A DNA stretch of 64,000 nucleotides from assembly GCA_964519665.1 (NCBI GenBank), contig CAZFIV010000028.1:4398-68397 (forward strand). The letters run 5' to 3'. Made by a program: the position numbers and the translations under genes. This stretch comes from JANQQN01 sp964519665 (GTDB lineage Bacteria > Myxococcota > Kuafuiibacteriia > Kuafuiibacteriales > Kuafuiibacteriaceae). Under the pieces are notes generated by a model, which was not told the origin of the DNA, ran no database searches, and saw only the letters and a program-made list of their open reading frames with translations. Below are positions 39,718 through 48,878 of the stretch, piece by piece; position 1 is the stretch's first letter; each line of letters opens with the position of its first letter.

Positions 39718-41043
39718 ATGACCGATTTCTCCGAGCTGCAAAAGGAGGCCATCGAGCGCTTCCCGCAGCTCTCCGACGTGTTGGGGCACTCGTGGCCGGC
39801 GGATGGGCCTTTGGGCCACGCCCTCGTTTACGGGTCCCTCTGTACGGACGCCAACTATCGCTACCATCAGGGAGCGCTGCTGACGATCTTCGGGCACGAG
39901 ATGAACCGACTATGGTTCCGACAGGGCGGAAAGCTCTTCCGGTACCATGCCTTTCTTGTCGGGGATTCTGCCGCGTCGAAGACGACCGCCGTCGAGATCA
40001 GCCAGCAACTCTATGAGCAGTATCGCGTGGCCGTAAACGCTACCGGACACGAAGGGGTGCTCCGGGCGCAGGGGACGACCCGGGGGCTTCTGGAGGCCAT
40101 TGCAAGCCAGCGCGACCCGAACAACGCGCACACGCTGGCCGTCCTGCTGAACGACGAGATCGGCACGCTACTCAAGGGGCGCGACCGAAACCAGGTGATG
40201 AGCATGCTGTGCCAACTCGCCGATGGCACAACGATCGAACAGCACCTTTCCTACGTGAAGCGTGCCAACCGGATCACCGCAGGCGCCGCACTCGAACGCC
40301 TGGAGAAGCACGCCGTGGGGCTGGTGTTCGCCACGACGTTCACAGGGCTACGCAAGATGCTGTCGCTGGACGACATGGCCGAGGGCGCCCCGACGCGCTT
40401 CGGGTGGTACGCGACGCGGGACACGGCGGATTTCCTCGACTGGGGCAGCCGAAGCGACGAGCGGACGGCCACGGTAGCCGAATGGTGCAACTGGGAGCGG
40501 TGGGCGTCGTCTCGGCGAATGGCGCTGGAGAAGGCCGTGCTCGAGCTGGACCACGCGCGCGAGGATCGGCGGGCGGCCATTGAACCGACGCTGTTTCAGT
40601 CGTTGAAGGCAGAGCGGAACTCGCTTCATCGAGCCATCAAGAAGCGCCAGCTCGCGCACGCAGAGATCGTGGCCCGGCTCTTCGCCGTGAACGACAAGAG
40701 CCTGACGGTGTTGCGGAAGCACTGGGATATGGCTGTCCGCTTCGAGCAGGAGCGATGGGCGGACGCGCAGCTCGTGTTGAGCCAGATCCTAGACAACCCG
40801 CTCGCCCAGAAAGCGCAGCGCGTCTTCGATGCCCTCGTGAGCGCCGGAGACGAGGGGCTGACGAAGCGGCAGGTCTACCGCGTGCTCAACAACAACATCG
40901 GCCGCGACATGCTCGACCTCGTGATTTCGACCTTGGAAGACGAAGGAAGTATCGAGATTGCTTCACCAGCACAAATCAAGCCAGGTCGAAAAGGAGTGCG
41001 ATACCAGGCAGTTGTGAAAACACGTCACGGGGGGACAGGTTGA
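39718..41043 (+). CDS. DUF3987-like P-loop ATPase, probable replication helicase/primase-type
   Basis: 441 residues; AAGGGGA precedes the ATG. Walker A is degenerate: FLVGDSAASKTTAVEI (residues 80-95), with Ser where Gly is usual. Walker B is TLAVLLNDEIGTLL. The C-terminus (VFDALVSAGDEGLTKRQV, DLVISTLEDEGSI) is a winged-helix typical of DUF3987 and related phage helicase-like proteins. Probably the replicative helicase or initiator. It heads the plus-strand replication arm and has its own strong terminator. Confidence 0.75.
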   Translation: MTDFSELQKEAIERFPQLSDVLGHSWPADGPLGHALVYGSLCTDANYRYHQGALLTIFGHEMNRLWFRQGGKLFRYHAFLVGDSAASKTTAVEISQQLYEQYRVAVNATGHEGVLRAQGTTRGLLEAIASQRDPNNAHTLAVLLNDEIGTLLKGRDRNQVMSMLCQLADGTTIEQHLSYVKRANRITAGAALERLEKHAVGLVFATTFTGLRKMLSLDDMAEGAPTRFGWYATRDTADFLDWGSRSDERTATVAEWCNWERWASSRRMALEKAVLELDHAREDRRAAIEPTLFQSLKAERNSLHRAIKKRQLAHAEIVARLFAVNDKSLTVLRKHWDMAVRFEQERWADAQLVLSQILDNPLAQKAQRVFDALVSAGDEGLTKRQVYRVLNNNIGRDMLDLVISTLEDEGSIEIASPAQIKPGRKGVRYQAVVKTRHGGTG

Positions 41044-41171
41044 GAAGGCGATTTTTTCGCGTACTTCGAAAAGCGAAAGACTGTCAAAGAAAACCGCAAA
41101 TAAACTTCGTAGTCCTCTGAATCACTGAGGATTGTCAGCAAACGGACATTGCGTGTGCCGGAATGTGGCGA

Positions 41172-41204
41172 GGCCCGAGATTGCATTGCAGTCTCGGGCC
41201 TTTT
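41172..41204 (+). terminator. strong intrinsic terminator
   Basis: GGCCCGAGA-TTGCATTGCAG-TCTCGGGCC followed by TTTTCG: a 9-bp GC-rich stem and U-run, 130 bp after the ATPase stop. Confidence 0.8.
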
Positions 41205-41660
41205 CGTTGTGTCGCACAAACTGGCACCGTGGCACGCCCTAACGTTTTTAGGCGAAATGCGAAGTGTCCTAAGGTGGGGACAAAATCTGTGAGTTATCTC
41301 CGCCGGTTTGTGCGATTCCGAGGGGTTGCCAGCCTATTTGCTAGTAAACCGGATCTGCTTGTGCGGCAATCCGTCTGGCATAGCCTTTGAGTATATACTT
41401 CTTATCGCGCGCGCGCGCAGGGAAATCCCCACACGCCATAAAGTACTAGCAAATAGATCGCTTATTAGATTCGTTTGGTTTAGACACCGTCACCGTGTCG
41501 GATTGAACACGATTCGGCAGGAGACGCTCTCAGGGCCGCGAACGCCTTCGGATGACACGAGCTACCGGGACACCGGTCTCGGCGCCTGAGACGGGCTCCT
41601 GCTGGCGGCAATCGGGGTCGGAGGGTGGCTTCAAGAGCCCGCTCTTTGCCGACCTAGCGG
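41205..41660. other. AT-richer non-coding region with inverted repeats (origin or control candidate)
   Basis: About 450 bp with no credible gene and lower GC than the surroundings. CTATTTGCTAGTA (41334-41346) and TACTAGCAAATAG (41444-41456) form an exact 13-bp inverted repeat. Between them lie GAGTATATACTTC and an alternating (CG)n run, CGCGCGCGCGCGC. CCGGTTT/AAACCGG pairs also occur. Flanked by the replication ATPase and the replication operon, it is a reasonable replication-origin or control-region candidate. Confidence 0.45.
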
Positions 41661-41689
41661 TTGACCTGTGAGCGATTCACGTGCTCAAT
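41661..41689 (+). promoter_or_regulatory. possible promoter of the replication operon
   Basis: TTGACC, 17 bases, CTCAAT, followed ~80 bases later by the first gene of the operon. The -10 is weak. Confidence 0.35.
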
Positions 41690-41768
41690 GCGCACTGCCC
41701 ATGCCCATGCATTGGCCCGCCGCCTGGCGTACGCTTGGTGCACGCCAAGGCTCACCATCTGGAGACCC

Positions 41769-42389
41769 ATGAATTGGAAAGCCGCGAAGAAGAAGCTCAA
41801 AGAAGCCCTCGTCCACCTCCTGGAAGACGAGCCTGAACAGACCGCGCCCCTGCCTTCGGCGCCCTCTGCACCGTTCGAGGCGCACGAACCGGTCATCGAG
41901 ATCGTCGACGAAACGGTCGAAGCTGCTCGCCACGCCAACGCAGAGCCCGAGCCAGAGCTACTCGTCCGGGCTTGCAGCGACTGCGCTCACTTCGATCTCA
42001 AGGCAGGGCAAGAGCTGATGAAGAGCCACGCGCCCTTCCGCGAGGTCATGCAGCACATCAAGCCGTGGCAGGCGTCGGTAGAGCGGAACTTCGTGCCCAA
42101 CCCGGAGTACGAGGCGGCGCAGACCACGCTCGAGGATCTCTTCCGCCAGCACGGCGACGGGATCCTGGACGCAAGCCATCCGCACCACAGCGAGTTCCGA
42201 GAGGTGCAAGACCGAATCGAACTCCTGAACCCGCAGATCGAGCAGGCCCCCATGGAGTACGTGGACGCAGACATGCTCAAGTTGCGCTGGACGGACTTCG
42301 GGCTCTGCACGGAACACAGCGAGTGCCGCGCCAAGGAAGACAGCTGCCCGAGGTGGCGTCCCCGCACGAAGCTGAAGGTCGTTTCGTGA
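41769..42389 (+). CDS. Cys-rich hypothetical protein, paralogue of 42742-43143
   Basis: 206 residues; GGAGACCC before the ATG. After an acidic Pro-rich start, it reads CSDCAHFDLKAGQELMKSHAP ... FGLCTEHSECRAKEDSCPRW: a CxxC plus CxxH and later Cys likely binding a metal. The same order of Cys and His occurs in 42742-43143. Family members in phages are unannotated. First gene of the replication operon. Confidence 0.7.
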   Translation: MNWKAAKKKLKEALVHLLEDEPEQTAPLPSAPSAPFEAHEPVIEIVDETVEAARHANAEPEPELLVRACSDCAHFDLKAGQELMKSHAPFREVMQHIKPWQASVERNFVPNPEYEAAQTTLEDLFRQHGDGILDASHPHHSEFREVQDRIELLNPQIEQAPMEYVDADMLKLRWTDFGLCTEHSECRAKEDSCPRWRPRTKLKVVS

Positions 42390-42745
42390 TCCGGACGCAC
42401 GACCGGATCGCGCTCTTCATCGCAGACCGAGCGACAGTGGGCATCATCGGCGAAACCCGAGACAGCTTCATCAGCGCTTACTTCTCTGCCCCGATGGAAG
42501 TGAACGCCACCACGCTTCGCTTTATCGCACGGATTCTTCGGCCTGTGCGTCCAGGCGGGCTCATCCGTGTCTTCGACACCTTCGATGAAGCGCAGGCGTT
42601 CCTGTACGAGCAGCCACCACCCAAAGCAAAGGCGGAGCCGCTTTCGATTGCGGTCCCGCCCCTGCCCCTCGATTCAGAATCGATGTTGTTGGATCGGGAC
42701 GGTACCACAACCCGGCCGGAGGCCGGGGAGGAAATCAGCAAATGA
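42386..42745 (+). CDS. hypothetical protein
   Basis: 119 residues, GTG start overlapping the previous stop (GTGA). Beta-alpha pattern (RIALFIADRATVGIIGETRD; GLIRVFDTFDEAQAFLY) and a Pro-rich acidic tail. The GGCCGGAGGCC hairpin at 42713-42731 lies in its last codons. No family recognised. Confidence 0.65.
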   Translation: MIRTHDRIALFIADRATVGIIGETRDSFISAYFSAPMEVNATTLRFIARILRPVRPGGLIRVFDTFDEAQAFLYEQPPPKAKAEPLSIAVPPLPLDSESMLLDRDGTTTRPEAGEEISK

Positions 42746-43143
42746 GCGATCCGGAGTACAAGGGACCGGGACCCGCATACGACGACGGCGCACGCTACTT
42801 AGGAACCGTCAGCGGCGGGTTCATTCGTCCGGAGGACATTTCCGAAGGTGAGCGCCAAATGGCGTTGAGCGCCCACGTCTGCGTGGAGTGCAAGTACTTC
42901 GAGCATCGACAAGGGCAAGAAGAGATCCGCGTCTCGAAGTTTCTCCCGCAGCTCACGCGAGAGCACGGCTGGAAGCTTCGGCACCTTGCGTCTCCGGTGA
43001 ACCAGATCGGGATCTGCGGGGCCCATAGCGCGGGTACGCCCGGCGAATCTCGAACGCTCACGAGCGCGATGGCCAAAAGCTGCGATCAGTTCGTTCCCGC
43101 CAACGGACTCGTTCGCAGTGCCCGACGCAAGGCGGATCGATGA
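42742..43143 (+). CDS. Cys-rich hypothetical protein, paralogue of 41769-42389
   Basis: 133 residues. CVECKYFEHRQGQEEIRVSK ... IGICGAHSAGTP ... SAMAKSCDQFVP gives the CxxC-xF, CxxH, C pattern shared with the operon's first gene. Probably a metal-binding fold. Overlaps both neighbours by 4 bases. Confidence 0.7.
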   Translation: MSDPEYKGPGPAYDDGARYLGTVSGGFIRPEDISEGERQMALSAHVCVECKYFEHRQGQEEIRVSKFLPQLTREHGWKLRHLASPVNQIGICGAHSAGTPGESRTLTSAMAKSCDQFVPANGLVRSARRKADR

Positions 43144-43487
43144 CTTCGTGGATCATCTGGGCTCTCCTGGGGCTCGGAATCATCTACTTGATCACTGAAG
43201 CCGCCATCGCCGTTCCCGCGCGTGTCTTCATCGCACGCCGTGGCGTTTTCTGGCGGACGCTGATCTACTGCCAGTCCTGCACCGGGTTCTGGGTCGGGCT
43301 TGCGCTTGCGTTCGGCCACCCCCACCCCCAATCCCCCGCCCCGCTCGCGCTCGCCGCCGCGACAAACGGGCTGATGATGATGGCGCTTGCGCATACGTGG
43401 TCTGCCTGGAAGGGCGGCAACGGTGCGTGGGCCACGGAAGCGGCCATCTACGAGGAAGCAACAGATGCCCACGACGAAGACGAATAA
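43140..43487 (+). CDS. DUF1360-like small membrane protein
   Basis: 115 residues. An N-terminal membrane segment (SWIIWALLGLGIIYLITEAA) and further hydrophobic stretches (GFWVGLALAFG; LALAAATNGLMMMALA) with the signature IYCQSCTGFWVGL, which matches DUF1360-type phage and Bacillus membrane proteins. Acidic tail. Function unknown. Confidence 0.7.
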   Translation: MTSWIIWALLGLGIIYLITEAAIAVPARVFIARRGVFWRTLIYCQSCTGFWVGLALAFGHPHPQSPAPLALAAATNGLMMMALAHTWSAWKGGNGAWATEAAIYEEATDAHDEDE

Positions 43488-45255
43488 CCCCTTCAAGGGG
43501 AAGACCAAGGAAGGGCTTGAGACCATGCACGAGGAATTCCTCGAGCTGGGCAAGTCCTACGACTACGTCTACGTGAAGGTGCAGCGTCGCAACAGCAAAG
43601 GCGCGTTGGCCACCCTCGCGAGCTTTCGTGTGAAGCCGGAGACGCTCTTCGAGCTGGACGAGTACGTCATGAAGATGAGCGGGGGCGGCTCGTACCGCGT
43701 CACCGTCTCGTCCCCAAACCACAAGTCGATCCCCATCATCACGCCGTTCACGATGGAGATCGACGGCATGCCGACCCCGTGGCCTCACGCAGGCACCCCG
43801 ACGGATCAGGCAGGCTATTCACCGCGAGCAGCAAGCACCACCGTCGCTCTAGGAACCGATGCCATGATCCCACCGCACCTTCGAGGCTACCCCCCGCACG
43901 TTCAGCAGCACTACATGCAGCAAGCCGCAAAGATGCGGCCGCAGACAGGCGCGCTTGGGCCTGGAGCGACTGTCCCTTCGGACGCGTTCGCCATCGAACA
44001 GCTGGGCGAGCAGAAGGCGAAGAACGCGAAGCTCGAAGCCGAGGTCAAGGCGATGAACGATCGCTACGCCAGCGACGTCAGTCGACTTCGCGACGAGCTG
44101 ATGGCGCTGCGCGCCGAGTCGGCGAAACGGGAGAGTCACGCGGAGATCGAAGCGCTCCGCGCGGAGCTTCGCATGATGCGAGAAGCCCCCAAGCCCGAGC
44201 CTGCGAAGCCGGCATTCGATCTCAACGCCATGGCCGCGATCGTCGGGGCCATGGCGCCGATCGTGACCGCGATGGTGAACTCGCGGTCGACGGCGGCGAG
44301 CGAATCCCTCCGGATGCAGCAGGAAGGCATGAACAACCTCATGCGCGCGACGCTGGAGCAAGGGAACAAGCCAGACTCCATGATGGAGTTGCTCACGAAG
44401 CTTGGGCCGCTTCTGCTGCCGCTCGTGCAGGACTTCATGAAGCAGAAGGATCCGGAGAAGCAGGCCGCGCTCTACGAGGCGATGGTTTCGTCCAACCTCA
44501 ACCAGACGTCGATGGTCGCGCAGCTTCTCTTCGAGTTCGCGAACGCGCAGGCTGGCGAAGAGGGCAAGTGGTGGGTCGAGCCCGTCAAGGAGATCCTTGG
44601 GGGCGTCGTTCGTGCCACTGAGGGCTACGCTATGTCTCCCGGGGGTCTTCCGGGGCAGCCCCGACTTCCTGGGCAGCCCTCGGCACCGCAGGCGCCCGCA
44701 GGAGCGGCGCAACCGGTACAGACGGGTCCGACGCAGGGCTACGAGCCCGTCGTGCTCGACGGGGATGCGGCGTCGAATGCGCAGGCACACCACCTTCCGC
44801 AGACGGTGGCGTGGATGTTCGGCATGCTGCCGGATCACTTCAAGGAAGAGGGCTGGCGGAACGTGCTCGAAGCGCTTCACCTCGAGCCGGCGATTCCCGT
44901 CGAGAAGGCTGCGGAGGTTCTTTCGGGGCGTCTCGAGGAGTGCATGGAGGCCGACGACCTCCCGGCTGAGTACTTCGAGGGCTTCCGCGAAAACCCGGGG
45001 ACCGTTCTTGGGCAGCTGCTTTCGCGGTTGCCGATCAGCGGCTCGCGTCCGGACTGGGCGAACCAGGTTATCGCCTACACGATCCAGATGCTTGTCATCG
45101 ACGGCTGGCTGGACGCGCGTCACGCGCCCTTCGAGCTGCCGCCGGAGTACTACGCGAGTCAGAAGGAAGCCGCTGCCGTGGTCGACACGACGGGGGCTCC
45201 CGTGTCGCAGGAGCTTCAAGACGCGGAGAATCAAGTCGTCGCGCAGACGGCTTGA
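43465..45255 (+). CDS. large coiled-coil protein, unknown
   Basis: 596 residues from the ATG at 43465. N-terminal ~110 residues form a beta-rich domain (YDYVYVKVQRRNSKGALATL; GSYRVTVSSPNHKSIPI), then a Pro/Gln linker, a long coiled coil (~190-275: LEAEVKAMNDRYASDVSRL), an Ala-Met rich helical core (FDLNAMAAIVGAMAPIVTAM) that is only weakly hydrophobic, and a soluble C-terminal domain. Position between small genes and the helicase does not settle its role; scaffold or DNA-packaging accessory are possible. Confidence 0.65.
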   Translation: MPTTKTNNPFKGKTKEGLETMHEEFLELGKSYDYVYVKVQRRNSKGALATLASFRVKPETLFELDEYVMKMSGGGSYRVTVSSPNHKSIPIITPFTMEIDGMPTPWPHAGTPTDQAGYSPRAASTTVALGTDAMIPPHLRGYPPHVQQHYMQQAAKMRPQTGALGPGATVPSDAFAIEQLGEQKAKNAKLEAEVKAMNDRYASDVSRLRDELMALRAESAKRESHAEIEALRAELRMMREAPKPEPAKPAFDLNAMAAIVGAMAPIVTAMVNSRSTAASESLRMQQEGMNNLMRATLEQGNKPDSMMELLTKLGPLLLPLVQDFMKQKDPEKQAALYEAMVSSNLNQTSMVAQLLFEFANAQAGEEGKWWVEPVKEILGGVVRATEGYAMSPGGLPGQPRLPGQPSAPQAPAGAAQPVQTGPTQGYEPVVLDGDAASNAQAHHLPQTVAWMFGMLPDHFKEEGWRNVLEALHLEPAIPVEKAAEVLSGRLEECMEADDLPAEYFEGFRENPGTVLGQLLSRLPISGSRPDWANQVIAYTIQMLVIDGWLDARHAPFELPPEYYASQKEAAAVVDTTGAPVSQELQDAENQVVAQTA

Positions 45256-45289
45256 TCGAATTCGCTACTACAAGCTTGACGAGAGTCCT

Positions 45290-45352
45290 CGGCATGTGGC
45301 AGACCGACAAGCCGACGCTAGGAGATAGCGTCTTCTTGATTGCCACATGCCG
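45290..45352 (+). promoter_or_regulatory. nested inverted repeats over the helicase start codon
   Basis: Outer arms CGGCATGTGGCA (45290-45301) and TGCCACATGCCG (45341-45352) enclose an inner hairpin GACGCTA-GGAGA-TAGCGTC (45314-45332). The right outer arm contains the ATG at 45347, and the inner loop holds GGAGA. This could terminate the upstream gene or control helicase translation. Confidence 0.5.
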
Positions 45353-47050
45353 AAGATCTACCGATCCCGCCGAGGCTGGATCGCGGTCCGCTGGGAGTAC
45401 GATCGTCATGTTCCGACGATGCAGGCTCCCGCGGACTTCGATTGCCTGAACGAAATCCCGGGCGTCCAGGCTTCCTGGAACCACGAGCTGGGGATCGGCC
45501 ACGTCGACGCGTCGGACAACGCGTGGCGCACCGACGTCATGCGGGATCTCTGGGAAGCCGTTCAAGACGGCGTCGCCGACGCAGACGCGCTTGGGTTGCT
45601 TCCGGACCCGCCGACTCCTTGGCAATCGAAGCGAACGTTGTACCCGCACCAGGAGGCCGGCGTTCGCTTTCTCTTGGAGAACGGCGGGGGCCTTCTCGCC
45701 GATGAGATGGGGCTGGGCAAATCCACGACGGCCTTGGTCGCGGCGCAGTCGGTGCTCCAGGCGCAGGGCGGCGATCGCCCGCTGCTGATCGTTGCCCCCA
45801 GCTACACGCGGGCGACGTGGCGTCGGGAGTGCTTGGCCACTGGCGTTATCGATTCCGAAGAAGACTTCTGGTCGATGACAGGCCGCAAGGGCGAGGGCGC
45901 CAACTACGCGGCCGCCGTCTGGTTCTGCCACTACGAAATCGTCGACGACTGGTCGATGTCGATCTACGTGAATGAGCGTGGGCGTCCGGGGGCGGTGATT
46001 CTCGATGAAGTCCACTGGGCAAAGAACCCGAAGACGAAACGGGGCAAGGCGGCGGCGCTCGTCGCAGGGCTCGCGCCGTTCACGGCTGCGCTTACGGGGA
46101 CGCCCCTCGCGAACCGCCCCGGCGAGCTGTGGAACGCCCTCACGGCGGTTTGCGGGTCGAAGAGCTTCGGGAGTCGCTTCGAGTTTCGCGTCCGCTACTG
46201 CGGAGCGAGCCACAACGGCCGCGCGTGGGTCGATGGCGGCGTTACGAACGTTGCGGAGCTGCGCCAACGCCTTGGGAACGTTTATCTGCGTCGTACCAAA
46301 GCCGATGTCGCGATCGATCTCCCGCCGCTCCGTCGAGATCTTCGAATCCTCGAAGACGTAGAGACGGGCGTGGAGCTGAACGCCGACCAGATCCGCCAGA
46401 TCTACAACATCTTCATCTACGGAGGCGGGGGGCGCGAAAGTCTTCGGCTCCTTTCGAAGCTTCGCAAAGACACGAGCGCTGCGAAGATGAAGGCGACCGC
46501 CGACATGGTTGCGGGCGCAGTGCAGGCCGGCGAGAGCTGTGTCGTCTTCACGTGGCAGCGTGCGACCGCGAATCGCCTTGCGAAGCTTCTCGTCAAGCGG
46601 GGCGTGCATGACGCAGTTGTCGGTGTGGTACACGGAGGCGTCTCGGATGCAGAACGGCAGCTGCGTCTCGAAGAGGCGGCGAGCATCGCGGTCTTGGAGC
46701 CGAACGTGCTCGTCGCAACTCTCGATTCGCTCAAGGAGGGCGTGACGCTGACGTGGGCGACGCGGGTCTACCTCCACGACTTCAGCTGGGTCCCCTCCGA
46801 CATGCTCCAGGCGGAGGCCCGCCTACACCGCATCAGTCAGGACAGCCCGGTCGTTTCTACGTGGGTCGCGTTGGATCGGTCCATGGACATGCTCATTCTC
46901 GAGGCGTTCAAGCACAAGGCGCAGCACCAGGCGGACGCGCTCGATTGGCAGCAGATGTCACAGGTCCTTGCTGAGATGGGGCTTAGCGGTGCCGATGATC
47001 TTCAGGACGAAGGACGCCGCATTCTCGAACACTGGAAGGCGTGCAAATGA
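45347..47050 (+). CDS. SNF2-type superfamily 2 DNA helicase
   Basis: 567 residues. Motifs in order: LYPHQEAGVRFLLENGGGLL (Q-like), Walker A DEMGLGKST (~119-127), motif II VILDEVHWAK (~219), motif III TAALTGTPLANRP, motif V/VI YLHDFSWVPSDMLQAEARLH then RISQ (~488). These define SNF2/SSO1653-like translocases. Family members move on double-stranded DNA; phage copies are thought to aid replication or recombination. Overlaps the nuclease gene by 4 bases, hinting at a joint role. Confidence 0.85.
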   Translation: MPKIYRSRRGWIAVRWEYDRHVPTMQAPADFDCLNEIPGVQASWNHELGIGHVDASDNAWRTDVMRDLWEAVQDGVADADALGLLPDPPTPWQSKRTLYPHQEAGVRFLLENGGGLLADEMGLGKSTTALVAAQSVLQAQGGDRPLLIVAPSYTRATWRRECLATGVIDSEEDFWSMTGRKGEGANYAAAVWFCHYEIVDDWSMSIYVNERGRPGAVILDEVHWAKNPKTKRGKAAALVAGLAPFTAALTGTPLANRPGELWNALTAVCGSKSFGSRFEFRVRYCGASHNGRAWVDGGVTNVAELRQRLGNVYLRRTKADVAIDLPPLRRDLRILEDVETGVELNADQIRQIYNIFIYGGGGRESLRLLSKLRKDTSAAKMKATADMVAGAVQAGESCVVFTWQRATANRLAKLLVKRGVHDAVVGVVHGGVSDAERQLRLEEAASIAVLEPNVLVATLDSLKEGVTLTWATRVYLHDFSWVPSDMLQAEARLHRISQDSPVVSTWVALDRSMDMLILEAFKHKAQHQADALDWQQMSQVLAEMGLSGADDLQDEGRRILEHWKACK

Positions 47051-48048
47051 CCATTCGCATCCCAGTCCCGCCGCATCGTCATGAGCCCGCGCCAGACCGA
47101 CGGGGCGTCGAAGACGTGCTGGGCATCAAGGGCGGGGCATCAGCACGAGGCTCCACGTATTGGAAGCGCTTGAAGACGTGTCCGCGGGAGCATGCGCTCT
47201 ACCACATCGGCCTTCGTCGCACGAAGCCGAGCGATGCGCTCGATATGGGCAAGCTCTTCCACTACGCCCTGGAGGAATACTTCAAGGCGATCCAGGCGCA
47301 TCAGATCAAAGACTACGTCGAGCGTGGGGTGTACGACAACGCGTATTTCTGGGGCAACCTTCAGCAGGCAGAGCGCGCGGCGTGGGACTTCTTGAGCGAC
47401 TTCGAAAACGAAGAGGGCTACGAGAAGACGTACAAGACCCTGGAGCGCATCCTCACTCGCTATTTCGAACGGTACCGCCGAATGGATCGGTGGGAGATCG
47501 TCGCCATCGAAGAGACACTGACCTTCAAGGGCGGCATTCACTACACGTCGCGGCTCGATCTCATCGTTCGCGATCATGCCGACAGTCGCGGCGTCTGGAT
47601 CGTTGAGCACAAGACGGCGCGCGCGATCACGGAAGATCTACTGCTGAACTACCAGATGGACCCGCAAATCTTGGGGCAGGTCTGGCTCTACAAGCGCTGC
47701 GTGGACCCGTCTTTCGGTCCGCTCCGCGGCGTTCTGGTCGACATCATCACGAAGCACAAGGCGCCCCAGACGCAGCGGCAGATCGTGGCGCCTTCGAAGT
47801 ACCATCTCGCGAACTTTGAGAAGGCCGCGGTGGAGTGGGAGCGTCTCGAGGAGGCGTACGAACGTCTTGGATGGCCGATGGCCCTCGGCATGTGCTCGGG
47901 CGCCGTGCGCTATTTCAAGACGTGTACGTACTACAACGTTTGCCACGATCGTCCGACCGTGGCGGTGGAAGACCTAAAGCGGGAGTTTGCGTCTCGGGGA
48001 GCCCCTTTGGGCTACGAGATGGTTCAGCCCGGAGTCGAGGAAGAATGA
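47047..48048 (+). CDS. RecB/Cas4-like PD-(D/E)XK nuclease
   Basis: 333 residues from ATG 47047. The nuclease core is IVAIEETLTFKGGIHYTSRL-DLIVRD (acidic Asp) and GVWIVEHKTARA (E-x-K). Two N-terminal Cys and a C-terminal pair (CTYYNVCHD) could hold an iron-sulfur cluster as in Cas4/AddB, though a fourth Cys is not obvious. Likely an exonuclease feeding recombination with the Sak4-like ATPase downstream. Coupled at both ends by ATGA. Confidence 0.85.
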   Translation: MTIRIPVPPHRHEPAPDRRGVEDVLGIKGGASARGSTYWKRLKTCPREHALYHIGLRRTKPSDALDMGKLFHYALEEYFKAIQAHQIKDYVERGVYDNAYFWGNLQQAERAAWDFLSDFENEEGYEKTYKTLERILTRYFERYRRMDRWEIVAIEETLTFKGGIHYTSRLDLIVRDHADSRGVWIVEHKTARAITEDLLLNYQMDPQILGQVWLYKRCVDPSFGPLRGVLVDIITKHKAPQTQRQIVAPSKYHLANFEKAAVEWERLEEAYERLGWPMALGMCSGAVRYFKTCTYYNVCHDRPTVAVEDLKREFASRGAPLGYEMVQPGVEEE

Positions 48049-48866
48049 ACATCGCCGATCAGATCCAGCACACGCAGTCCGTCCGGAATCCCTGGACAAG
48101 TTGGTTCGTGTACGGAGACACGGGCAGCGGCAAAACGACGCTTGCTGCGACCTTTCCGAGCCCGCTCTTCATCGAACCGGCGAACGAGAACAGCCACATC
48201 GCGCTGCTTCGGCTGACGGAGCGCAATATCCCGTTCCTGCTTGTCGGCAAGAACAGCAAGACGCGACAGAAAGTTCCGGTCCGGCAGCACATGAACGCGA
48301 TCTTGAGCTACCTCGAAGACCAGCACCGCGCGATGCACAAGCAGCTCGCCGCGCGCGATCAGCTCCGGGCTCTCGGGGACGCAGCAGCGGCAGAGAAAGC
48401 GGACCGAATCGAGCAAGACGCGTACGCGCTCTTCCCGTGGGAGACCGTCGTCTTCGAGTCCATGACGCATTACGTGGACATGTGCGTCGAGGACATTCGC
48501 CTGCATAAGAAGAAGCAGATCATGGACATGGCGGGTTGGGGCGAGTTGGGTTCGCATCTGATGACGCTGCACCATCGTCTGACGAACCTGGACGTACACA
48601 CGGTTTACACAGCGCTCGCGTCGCAGAGCGACGACGGGCGCATCGGGCCTGCGTTGTCGGGCCGCGCGCGAAAGACACTCCCCTCGGCGTGCGCGGTCCT
48701 TGCGTACACGGAAACTATTCCCGGTAACTCGCAGCTCGCACCGATCCGGCGAATTCATTTCGAGAAGCGGGGCGAGTACGACACGCGAAGCCGGCTCCCC
48801 GTCGAGCTTCCGGCTTTCATCGACAACTTCAATTTCGCTCAGCACATCGAACCCAAGCTGGGCTAA
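48045..48866 (+). CDS. Sak4-like RecA-family ATPase
   Basis: 273 residues. Walker A GDTGSGKTT (24-32) follows SWFVY, and a Walker B-like TVVFESMTHYVDM lies near 150. This RecA-core layout is typical of phage Sak4/AAA_24 single-strand annealing or strand-exchange proteins. It lies between the RecB-like nuclease and an SSB-like DUF669 protein, the usual order of a phage recombination cassette. Confidence 0.85.
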   Translation: MNIADQIQHTQSVRNPWTSWFVYGDTGSGKTTLAATFPSPLFIEPANENSHIALLRLTERNIPFLLVGKNSKTRQKVPVRQHMNAILSYLEDQHRAMHKQLAARDQLRALGDAAAAEKADRIEQDAYALFPWETVVFESMTHYVDMCVEDIRLHKKKQIMDMAGWGELGSHLMTLHHRLTNLDVHTVYTALASQSDDGRIGPALSGRARKTLPSACAVLAYTETIPGNSQLAPIRRIHFEKRGEYDTRSRLPVELPAFIDNFNFAQHIEPKLG

Positions 48867-48878
48867 GGAGACGAACCC

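Noticed and set aside
48045..48866. Packaging ATPase as identity of the P-loop protein
   Set aside because: Its short RecA-like core and neighbours (nuclease, SSB-like) fit Sak4; there are no FtsK/HerA or A32-type features.
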